In this document: positions 6,361-10,552 of the stretch, one piece after another | Layout of the letters: each line of letters opens with the position of its first letter | Position numbering within the stretch: position 1 is the first letter of the stretch | NCBI GenBank assembly: GCA_913054215.1 | Contig: CAJXJE010000016.1 | Coordinates: 1 to 10,552 of the forward strand | Direction: 5' to 3' | DNA from: an uncultured Candidatus Peregrinibacteria bacterium | GTDB taxonomy: Bacteria > Patescibacteriota > Gracilibacteria > Peribacterales > Peribacteraceae | Length of the DNA: 10,552 bases | The notes under the pieces: model-generated | What the model was told of the DNA's origin: nothing | What the model saw: only the letters and a program-made list of their open reading frames with translations | Database searches by the model: none | Program-made: the position numbers and the translations under genes

Positions 6361-6914
6361 TCGAAGTTCACTTCGGGGGCATCCTCAGCACCTTCTTCAG
6401 CTGCAAAGAATTCCTCTGCGGCAAATCCAAAGGCTCCAGCGAGGAGGACCGCTGGGAAGCGTTTTACACGGACATTGTAGATACGCACAATATCATTGTA
6501 ATCACGACGAGAAACGGCGATGCGGTTCTCGGTGCCCTCGAGCTGTGTCATGAGATCTCGGTAGGCCTGCGTCGCCTGAAGAGTAGGATAGTTTTCGAAT
6601 GTCAGCATCAACCTGCCAAGCGCTCCTTCCATACCATTGGCAGCACTGACCTTCTCTGTTCGATTTCCTGCATTCATCCATTTCGTTCTTGCTTCTGTGA
6701 TTTCGACAAACGTACCTCTCTCGAATTCTGCTGCACCTTTGACAGAGGAGACGAGATTTGGAATAAGGTCGACACGTCTTTGGTACTGTGTTTCGACCTG
6801 AGCCCACGAGCCATCCACAGCTTCGTGTGCAGTAATAAATCCGTTGTACCCTGACCATACCCATCCGACGAGCAGGACAACGACAGCAATGATGATGATA
6901 GTAGAGCGTTTCAT
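6357..6914 (-). CDS. lemA: LemA family membrane protein
   Basis: 185 aa. A single N-terminal transmembrane helix (about 5-22) is followed by the alpha-helical LemA domain: YNGFITAHEAVDGSW (23-37), QRRVDLIPNLV (45-55), VKGAAEFE, then TFENYPTLQA and later TENRIAVSRRDYND, RIYN and the FPAVLLAG motif near the end. The tail after about residue 165 is acidic and Ala/Glu-rich (AAEEFFAAEEGAED). LemA proteins have the N-terminus outside and the helical domain inside; the molecular function is not established. The stop TGA overlaps the TPM start (ATGA), a common partnership. The gene has a good promoter, TTGGAA-N16-TATACT, whose -10 ends eight bases before ATG, so a leaderless or very short-leader mRNA is likely. 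It begins 14 bp after the DedA stop. Confidence 0.95.
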   Translation of the reverse strand: MKRSTIIIIAVVVLLVGWVWSGYNGFITAHEAVDGSWAQVETQYQRRVDLIPNLVSSVKGAAEFERGTFVEITEARTKWMNAGNRTEKVSAANGMEGALGRLMLTFENYPTLQATQAYRDLMTQLEGTENRIAVSRRDYNDIVRIYNVRVKRFPAVLLAGAFGFAAEEFFAAEEGAEDAPEVNFE

Positions 6915-6922
6915 ATGGTATC

Positions 6923-6950
6923 AGTATATCACTTCTTCTTAAGCTTCCAA
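6923..6950 (-). promoter_or_regulatory. Promoter TTGGAA-N16-TATACT for lemA-TPM
   Basis: On the minus strand TTGGAA (6950-6945) and TATACT (6928-6923) are 16 bp apart, with ATG eight bases further on at 6914. The elements overlap the end and the stop codon (6931-6929) of the DedA gene, so lemA can be transcribed independently of DedA. Confidence 0.6.
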
Positions 6951-7522
6951 TACACTACGACAAGTAATCCGCAGCCAAGTATCACCCAGAAGAGAGCTTG
7001 TTGAGACCATTGCGATACCATTTCTGCATTCTCTCCAACATAGAATCCTATAAACGTGAGTATCGTCACCCAGAGACCTGCACCGAGTGCGGTAAACAAA
7101 CTGAACTTGAAGAAGTTCATTCGAATAACACCTGCGGGAAAAGAAATGTACTGACGGATCACCGGAATGAGACGTCCGATAAATGTTCCAATTTCTCCAT
7201 GCTCTTTAAGATACGTCTCTACCAACAGAAACTTTGCCTCTGGAAGAAAGATGAGGTGCCCCCACTTAAGGAGTGCTGCACGTCCTGCCTTGAGTGCGAT
7301 GCAGTAATTGAGCCACGCACCGAGAAGTGATCCTGTTATTCCACAAACAATGACGACACTGAGATCCATCTGTCCCTGACTGGCAAGGTACCCTGCAGGC
7401 ACCATGACCACCTCGGAAGGAAAAGGGAAGAACGAACTTTCGAGACCCATTAGAAGAACAATTCCTGGGTAGCCAAGAGTGCCAATTGTCTGTGTCAGCC
7501 ATTCGATAAGCGCGTATAACAT
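6929..7522 (-). CDS. DedA family (SNARE-associated/VTT domain) membrane protein
   Basis: Polytopic inner-membrane protein of 197 aa. The family includes transporters that flip undecaprenyl phosphate back to the cytoplasmic face (UptA and other DedA members, with PopT as an unrelated counterpart). Motifs: LGYPGIVLLMGLES (16-29), FPFPSEVVMVPAGYLA (32-47), and the conserved segment GRLIPVIRQ (116-124) with PAG (129-131) and W151. Basic end KLKKK. I chose ATG 7522 because family members begin close to the ALIEWL segment and TAGTAT ends eight bases before it. An in-frame ATG at 7543 adds seven residues, with a GAAGG only three bases upstream, and remains possible. It is followed at 14 bp by lemA and, further on, by uppP, whose product feeds the DedA substrate. 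Which lipid this member carries cannot be told from the sequence. Confidence 0.93.
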   Translation of the reverse strand: MLYALIEWLTQTIGTLGYPGIVLLMGLESSFFPFPSEVVMVPAGYLASQGQMDLSVVIVCGITGSLLGAWLNYCIALKAGRAALLKWGHLIFLPEAKFLLVETYLKEHGEIGTFIGRLIPVIRQYISFPAGVIRMNFFKFSLFTALGAGLWVTILTFIGFYVGENAEMVSQWSQQALFWVILGCGLLVVVYWKLKKK

Positions 7523-7530
7523 CGCGGGGA

Positions 7531-7536
7531 ATACTA
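7531..7536 (-). promoter_or_regulatory. Candidate -10 (TAGTAT) of the DedA gene
   Basis: TAGTAT (7536-7531) ends eight bases before ATG 7522. No convincing -35 lies upstream. The only argument is the same spacing seen at other starts. Confidence 0.3.
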
Positions 7537-7567
7537 CACTCATCGACCTTCGGCAACATACTCTATT

Positions 7568-7604
7568 TGCACAAAAGTATTACTCACCTGTAACATTCAA
7601 CGAA
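7568..7604 (+). promoter_or_regulatory. Candidate promoter TGCACA-N17-TAACAT of hsp20
   Basis: TGCACA (7568-7573) and TAACAT (7591-7596) are 17 bp apart, each matching four of six consensus bases. The -10 ends eight bases before ATG 7605. No heat-shock operator such as CIRCE is seen in the 82-bp divergent gap with the DedA gene. Confidence 0.4.
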
Positions 7605-8069
7605 ATGACTCCTTCCCCCTTCCAAGGAATCTTCAGTGCGTTTGGACAAGAGCAGTCCACTCCTACTTCCGATGCGCCTCCGGTGCATGCGGGAAAAGAG
7701 CATGTACAAGAGGCGGTCATCCATCCAACTGGTGGAACACAGACTGGGCAAATTGCAGTGGATATTTACGAACTAGACACGTACTACATCATTCGTGCAC
7801 CTATTGCTGGTGTAAAGTTGAGTGATATTGATATTGAAGTAGATGACAAAATACTCACCATTCGTGGAACAAGAAGTCCGAACGATGACATTCCGCAAGA
7901 TCAGTACTACTTGCAGGAATGTTTCTGGGGAGATTTTGAGAGAAGTATTACGCTGCCGATATCTATCGATCCTAAAAAAGTGAAAGCAACATTTAGTAAA
8001 GATGCGATCTTGAAAGTGATCATCCCGAAAGAAGAGAAGGTAAAGATCGTGAGAATCTCTGAGGGATAG
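7605..8069 (+). CDS. Small heat shock protein, Hsp20/alpha-crystallin family
   Basis: ATP-independent holdase that keeps unfolding proteins soluble, in the cytoplasm as large oligomers. 154 aa from ATG 7605. A disordered Ser/Pro/Gln-rich N-terminal arm (1-45) precedes the alpha-crystallin domain (about 48-142): AVDIYELDTYYIIRAPIAGV (51-70), LTIRGTR (84-90), FERSITLP (111-118), IDPKKVKATFSKDAILKVII (121-140) followed by PK. A C-terminal extension ends VRIS, with V149-x-I151 as the expected IxI-type tail motif. The longer in-frame ATG at 7479 would overlap the divergent DedA gene and adds residues with no family likeness, so I reject it. Stop codons of this gene and the convergent next one are only 4 bp apart. 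With DnaJ it is one of two proteostasis genes in the window. Confidence 0.95.
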   Translation: MTPSPFQGIFSAFGQEQSTPTSDAPPVHAGKEHVQEAVIHPTGGTQTGQIAVDIYELDTYYIIRAPIAGVKLSDIDIEVDDKILTIRGTRSPNDDIPQDQYYLQECFWGDFERSITLPISIDPKKVKATFSKDAILKVIIPKEEKVKIVRISEG

Positions 8070-8073
8070 TTGA

Positions 8074-8388
8074 TTATTTCTTCTTCGACTTCTGTGCTGT
8101 TACCTTCTTTGCCGTCTTCTTTGCAACAGCTGTTTTTTTGATTGGAGTCTTTTTGAGCTTTGCATTCACCTCTGTTGGAATCATTTGCAGACTCTCCAGA
8201 ACGTCCTCTCCACCCATGACCTGCCAGTCTACTTCTTTGAGAAGTGCCTTAAACTCTCTGAGTGTTTTCTGTGCACTTTTGACTTTATTGGCATCCGTAC
8301 TTGAACCATCAAGAAAGTTCCAGAGTTCCACCTGCATGAGGTAGAGGTTTTGTACTTTGTTCAGGGCTGTTTCTTTCTTTGATGACAT
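8074..8388 (-). CDS. Small basic protein with lysine-rich histone H1-like tail, function unknown
   Basis: 104 aa. The first 75 residues are mixed and probably helical (LNKVQNLYLMQVELWNFLD, 9-27; AQKTLREFKALLKEVDW, 39-55) with a Trp-containing amphipathic pattern, and I recognise no domain. The last 28 residues (77-104) contain 13 lysines interspersed with Ala, Thr and Val, in the style of (A/T)KK repeats of histone H1-like and Lys-tailed HU proteins of bacteria. A DNA- or RNA-binding or ribosome-associated role is therefore possible but only inferred from charge. No signal peptide. It has the best promoter of the window (TTGACT-N17-TACAAT), so it may be abundant. The ATG at 8388 is the only good start. 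Convergent with hsp20, with 4 bp between stops. Confidence 0.8.
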   Translation of the reverse strand: MSSKKETALNKVQNLYLMQVELWNFLDGSSTDANKVKSAQKTLREFKALLKEVDWQVMGGEDVLESLQMIPTEVNAKLKKTPIKKTAVAKKTAKKVTAQKSKKK

Positions 8389-8414
8389 AGCAATTGAAGT
8401 AGGAAAATCAGATT

Positions 8415-8443
8415 ATTGTAGCCAAGATTGGCCAAGAAGTCAA
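8415..8443 (-). promoter_or_regulatory. Strong promoter TTGACT-N17-TACAAT with palindrome in spacer
   Basis: On the minus strand TTGACT (8443-8438) and TACAAT (8420-8415) are exactly 17 bp apart, each five of six to consensus. The perfect palindrome TTGGCCAA (8428-8435) lies in the spacer, where a bound repressor would block polymerase. Leader to ATG 8388 is about 20 nt without Shine-Dalgarno. Confidence 0.7.
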
Positions 8444-8469
8444 TTCTGATGCAGTTAAACCTCGTTAAA
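8421..8469. repeat. Two pairs of 10-bp-phased direct repeats in the divergent spacer
   Basis: GCCAAGA occurs at 8421-8427 and 8431-8437, and GTTAAA at 8454-8459 and 8464-8469. Each pair has a period of exactly 10 bp, about one helical turn. They lie between the lysine-tailed gene and galU. The remainder of this 239-bp gap (to 8628) is A-rich, with no other gene seen. Confidence 0.5.
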
Positions 8470-8552
8470 GGACGGGAACTTTACTACCTAAAACGCAAAA
8501 ACAAAGAAAAATTTGGGGTTTTTTGACTATTTCAAGGAATTTTCGTACTTCG

Positions 8553-8617
8553 TATCTTTGTAAAATGCCTGTTTTACCGCAAAATTTAGAATCTTCTTCC
8601 AAAACTTCTGATACACT
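8553..8617 (+). promoter_or_regulatory. Two alternative -10 boxes for galU
   Basis: TATCTT (8553-8558) ends six bases before ATG 8565. TGA-TACACT (8609-8617, extended -10 form) ends ten bases before ATG 8628. Neither has a clear -35. Which is used decides whether GalU carries 21 extra N-terminal residues. Confidence 0.35.
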
Positions 8618-8627
8618 CGATCGCGAT

Positions 8628-9509
8628 ATGGCCATTACACAAGCAATATTACCGGTCGCAGGTCTTGGAACTCGCTTCCTTCCATGGACAAAATCTGTGC
8701 CAAAAGAGATGCTTCCTATTGGGAATCAGCCGATTATCGCACGCATTGTTGATGAGTGTATGGATGCAGGAATCATGGATATTTGTTTCGTGATATCGCA
8801 TGGTAAGGAAATGATTCCACAATTCTTCTACGAACATCCAGAGCTGGAAGCAGAACTGGAGAAGCGTGGAAAATTGGAACAGCTTGAACATCTGCGAAAA
8901 TACGACAAGGCAAACTTCCACGTCGTGTATCAAGAAGAGCAACTCGGAGATGGGCATGCTATTTTGCAAGCTGCTGACTGGGTGAGCAGTGACCCTGTTG
9001 CTGTGCTCTTTGGTGATGACCTGTTCACGGGAGCTCGGAGTGGATTGCAACAATTGATAGACGCCTACGAACAACTTGCAGAGGATGAGCGCGGTGCGAT
9101 GGTGTCTCTGGAGGATCTGCCAAAAGAAGCGATCAGCCAAAAGGGTATTGTGGAAATTGAGAGCAACCACCCAACGATTGCAAACCTGAAATCCATCAAA
9201 GGACTCGTCGAAAAGCCGAAGCCCGAAGACGCCCCAAGTAGTTTAGGGATCGTTGGCCGTTATATTATTCCTCGGTCCACATTTGATGTGTTGCCTACGG
9301 TTGCAGTGGGGTATGACGAATCCCACTCACAGGGAGCGGCTGAAAGATTACTTGCTGCAGGAAACCAAGAAATCCGACTGATAGATGCACTTAAATCTCA
9401 ACTAGGTTCTATCCCCATTCACGGACTGGAATGTGAAGGGACAAGACTGGATACCGGTACGCCAGAAGGATACGTGCACGCAGTGCAAGTGCTTGGAGTG
9501 CTTGGATAA
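8628..9509 (+). CDS. galU: UTP--glucose-1-phosphate uridylyltransferase (GalU)
   Basis: Cytoplasmic nucleotidyltransferase making UDP-glucose from UTP and glucose-1-phosphate, a donor for glycolipids, polysaccharides and UDP-sugar interconversion. 293 aa from ATG 8628. The nucleotide-binding signature AGLGTRFLP (11-19) with KSVPKEMLPIG following, the metal-binding FGDD (128-131), VEKP (194-197) and LDTGTPEGY (274-282) are all in place, matching the GalU subfamily rather than RmlA or GlmU. I prefer ATG 8628 because it puts the signature near the N-terminus, as in the family. ATG 8565 (21 residues longer, Ser-rich, with a TATCTT six bases upstream) is a real alternative, and TTG 8523 is unlikely. 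The stop is immediately followed by the stop of the convergent gene. Nothing in the window shows which pathway uses the product. Confidence 0.93.
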   Translation: MAITQAILPVAGLGTRFLPWTKSVPKEMLPIGNQPIIARIVDECMDAGIMDICFVISHGKEMIPQFFYEHPELEAELEKRGKLEQLEHLRKYDKANFHVVYQEEQLGDGHAILQAADWVSSDPVAVLFGDDLFTGARSGLQQLIDAYEQLAEDERGAMVSLEDLPKEAISQKGIVEIESNHPTIANLKSIKGLVEKPKPEDAPSSLGIVGRYIIPRSTFDVLPTVAVGYDESHSQGAAERLLAAGNQEIRLIDALKSQLGSIPIHGLECEGTRLDTGTPEGYVHAVQVLGVLG

Positions 9510-9845
9510 TCAATCGTCGTCATCGTCGTCATCGTCCCGATTGCTATATCTCCTCTCTCGTGACTGATAGTTGCGACTGTACGTTGGGTAGTACGCACGC
9601 AGGCGGTCTGGGTTAAAGTTACTCGGGTCAATAAACTGCTCGATCATACAAATACCCTGTGCATTGTAATACAGACAACTCCTCGAAGGTGCCCGAGAGT
9701 AACTGGCACTGGCAGTGAGGTGGCGAAGATTACTCTGGCCACTACGGGTGTAGCGCACATGCTCGAAGAAACTCGCTGCCTCTACGGGGTGCGCGGCAAC
9801 GAGAATGAAGGCAATGGCCACAGCTGAAATGATTCGCGTTCGCAT
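9510..9845 (-). CDS. Small secreted protein ending in eight aspartates, function unknown
   Basis: 111 aa from ATG 9845. A Sec signal peptide (1-24, cleavage near VEA-AS) is clear. The mature part is rich in Ser, Arg and Tyr, with Cys57 and Cys66 bracketing CLYYNAQGIC and able to form a disulfide, a segment FIDPSNFNPDRL (71-82), then the Tyr/Arg-rich YYPTYSRNYQSRERRYSNR and a terminal run of Asp (104-111). The acidic run could bind calcium or a basic partner; this is inference. I prefer this start over the in-frame ATG at 9887, because 9845 puts the basic residues right before the hydrophobic core as in signal peptides. Its stop (9512-9510) touches the galU stop (9507-9509) with no base between. 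No family recognised. Confidence 0.75.
   Translation of the reverse strand: MRTRIISAVAIAFILVAAHPVEAASFFEHVRYTRSGQSNLRHLTASASYSRAPSRSCLYYNAQGICMIEQFIDPSNFNPDRLRAYYPTYSRNYQSRERRYSNRDDDDDDDD
9513..9536. repeat. 9-bp-period microsatellite encoding Asp8
   Basis: ATCGTCGTC is repeated 2.67 times. On the coding (minus) strand this is GAC/GAT codons only. Replication slippage in steps of 3 or 9 bp would change the aspartate count without a frameshift. Confidence 0.8.
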
Positions 9846-9912
9846 ATCGCATAGGAGAAACAACGTATCACGCTTCAGAGACGTCAAGCAAGCTATACGT
9901 ATGGTTCTTCTC

Positions 9913-10067
9913 TTAGAAGCACTGGTATCCGTAAGGCATACCGTGTGTACCTCCTAGCCTTGCGTAGGAGAAGTTCATACATAGGTATCAGGACTTAAGC
10001 TGTGTGCACGGATAGGGTCTTGATATCCACGCCATCCAGCGTAACGAGCATTGATATTAAAGCTCAT
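9913..10067 (-). other. Overlapping micro-ORFs antisense to the hairpin element (30 aa and 21 aa)
   Basis: On the minus strand ATG 10067 opens a 30-residue frame (starting MSFNINARYAGWRGYQDP) ending in TGA 9977-9975. That stop overlaps, as ATGA, the ATG (9978) of a 21-residue frame ending PYGYQCF at 9913. The first frame is open back to TAA 10205-10203 (45 more codons, no ATG). A third frame, ATG 9982 to TAG 9893, gives 29 residues. The aromatic/Gly-rich composition looks protein-like, but no RBS or promoter is evident. These could be remnants of a frameshifted gene, real micropeptides, or chance reading of a structured RNA. Confidence 0.25.
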
Positions 10068-10174
10068 ACCACCCTTACGATAAAAAGGGACGAAAAAATC
10101 AAGGCAGACTGGACTCGTGCGAAGCAATAATACTGCTCGCTTGGTAGCGTTCTTCGCCCTCAGACAGGCAGTCT

Positions 10175-10200
10175 GCCACTGTAGTGTGGCAAAGATTTTT
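10175..10200 (+). terminator. Terminator-like stem and T-run closing the hairpin element
   Basis: GCCAC (10175-10179) pairs with GTGGC (10186-10190) around a six-base loop, followed by AAAGATTTTT. It shares bases with the 3' arm of the long hairpin upstream (CAGTCTGCC), so the two folds are mutually exclusive, as in an attenuator-like switch. The U-tract is short and offset by five purine-rich bases, so efficiency is doubtful. Confidence 0.35.
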
Positions 10201-10201
10201 G

Positions 10202-10225
10202 GTTACTTTCCATCGGAAAAGTAAC
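10202..10225. repeat. Inverted repeat GTTACTTT / AAAGTAAC
   Basis: A perfect 8-bp arm pair at 10202-10209 and 10218-10225 is separated by CCATCGGA, whose CC and GG can extend the stem. It immediately follows the terminator-like T-run. It may be the outer boundary of the structured element, an operator, or a further hairpin. Confidence 0.6.
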
Positions 10226-10252
10226 AAATATCCAAGCTGATTTCTTTTCCAT

Positions 10253-10299
10253 TTCGCAATTTCAAAGAACTACGCGTATACTTCCCTGTACCCTCCCTT
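10253..10299 (+). promoter_or_regulatory. Candidate promoter TTCGCA-N18-TATACT for the last gene
   Basis: TTCGCA (10253-10258) and TATACT (10277-10282, five of six) are 18 bp apart, placing the transcript start about 10 bases before ATG 10300. No Shine-Dalgarno; the bases before ATG are pyrimidine-rich (CCCTCCCTT). Confidence 0.4.
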
Positions 10300-10552
10300 A
10301 TGAATCGCAAAATACTCCTCGCCTCTGCGACTGTTCTTTCTCTACTGATCTCTTTTGCAGTAGTAGATTCTGCTTACGCACTTTCGGGCACAGACCCCAA
10401 CGCCATTCGTCGCCTACCGCAACGCAACTTCCGAAGGCCTGTAGGAATCATGGAGAAGTATCGTCGTAATAAGAGGTCGTTGGAGCGCAGAGATAGAGAC
10501 CGATTTACCGATCCACTCGGTACAGAGAGCACCTTCGAAAGGAGGCAGAACT
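10300..10552 (+). CDS. Arginine-rich secreted protein, C-terminus cut by window edge
   Basis: 84 codons are visible from ATG 10300, with no stop before the right edge. A textbook Sec signal peptide (NRK, hydrophobic core 5-22, AYA cleavage after residue 27) precedes a very basic mature part. Between residues 28 and 84 there are 14 arginines, many in pairs (RRLPQR, NFRR, YRRNKR, LERRDRDR). It also contains acidic residues, so it may be partly helical. I recognise no family. It could bind an acidic partner, nucleic acid or the envelope. It is transcribed away from the aspartate-tailed secreted protein across the hairpin element. The true length is unknown. Confidence 0.75.
   Translation, partial: MNRKILLASATVLSLLISFAVVDSAYALSGTDPNAIRRLPQRNFRRPVGIMEKYRRNKRSLERRDRDRFTDPLGTESTFERRQN

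Larger units (their letters stand above)
9907..10200 (+). ncRNA. Candidate structured RNA or conserved non-coding element (at least six hairpins)
   Basis: The 454-bp gap between the two secreted-protein genes holds a dense series of stems. CTTCT/AGAAG (9907-9919). GGTATCC-GTAA-GG-c-ATACC (9924-9942), capped by a GUAA (GNRA) tetraloop only when read on the + strand and extended below by GCAC/GTGT. CTCCTA/TAGGAG (9951-9970). GGATA/TATCC (10010-10028). GAGC/GCTC (10046-10065). Then a long hairpin whose base is GGCAGACTG (10103-10111) with CAGTCTGCC (10169-10177) and whose inner stem is GCGAAG (10119-10124) with CTTCGC (10152-10157). A short stem and T-run follow at 10175-10200. The tetraloop and the T-run favour a + strand transcript of about 300 nt. 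A weak TATACG (9894-9899) is the only promoter candidate. I tested it mentally against tRNA, tmRNA, RNase P, SRP and 6S hallmarks and saw no diagnostic motif. It may equally be a repeat-like DNA element. Confidence 0.4.

Noticed and set aside
7479..7604. Upstream extension of hsp20
   Set aside because: It would overlap the start of the divergent DedA gene and adds residues unlike any Hsp20 arm; ATG 7605 has a -10-like box at the usual distance.
9880..10210. tRNA, tmRNA, RNase P, SRP or 6S RNA
   Set aside because: No CCA-type acceptor or T-loop, no tag reading frame with ALAA end, no RNase P core, no SRP GGAAG loop; the long hairpin alone is not enough to call 6S.
1..10552. Insertion sequence, prophage or defence island
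   Set aside because: No transposase, integrase, nuclease-helicase pair, toxin-antitoxin pair or phage structural gene was seen; the genes are mostly housekeeping and envelope genes.
1..10552. Recoded TGA (Gly) as in Absconditabacteria/Gracilibacteria
   Set aside because: recJ, lemA and DedA end at TGA in positions that fit the family ends, so TGA is a stop here.

Overview
This window reads as a compact bacterial chromosome segment using the standard code: TGA ends recJ, lemA and the DedA gene, so TGA is not reassigned. Almost no start codon has a Shine-Dalgarno sequence. Several have a -10-like hexamer only 6 to 8 nt upstream, which suggests leaderless mRNAs. The tiny intergenic gaps, the set of small unrecognised secreted proteins and the single-membrane-style surface proteins remind me of Patescibacteria/CPR (for example the Peregrinibacteria/Peribacteria side). 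That placement is inference; no rRNA or other marker in the window settles it.

Layout. 1-584 (-): the first 194 codons of a type I DnaJ co-chaperone, running off the left edge. 739-2359 (+): two cell-surface candidates, a membrane-anchored protein with calcium-binding DxDxDG repeats and a secreted protein ending in an LAPTG-type sorting signal, each behind its own TATAAT box. 2471-4108 (+): RecJ-type DHH exonuclease. 4189-7522 (-): a run of five genes in transcription order DedA, LemA, TPM-domain protein, UppP (undecaprenyl-diphosphatase) and a small XRE regulator. DedA and UppP belong to families acting on the same lipid carrier, and lemA and the TPM gene overlap by ATGA. 7605-8069 (+): Hsp20. 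8074-8388 (-): a small lysine-tailed protein with a strong promoter. 8628-9509 (+): GalU, making UDP-glucose. 9510-9845 (-): a small secreted protein ending in eight aspartates, abutting galU with no gap. 9846-10299: no convincing gene, but a multi-hairpin element of about 0.3 kb. 10300-10552 (+): start of an arginine-rich secreted protein, running off the right edge.

The common themes are envelope building (lipid-carrier recycling, UDP-glucose, surface-anchored proteins), proteostasis (DnaJ, Hsp20) and DNA repair (RecJ).

The least explained parts are (i) short tandem arrays of 7 or 8 bp units at gene boundaries, sharing a TGGAAAATG core upstream of dnaJ, the XRE gene and uppP, and (ii) the hairpin-rich element at 9907-10225, which also carries overlapping micro-ORFs on its minus strand.
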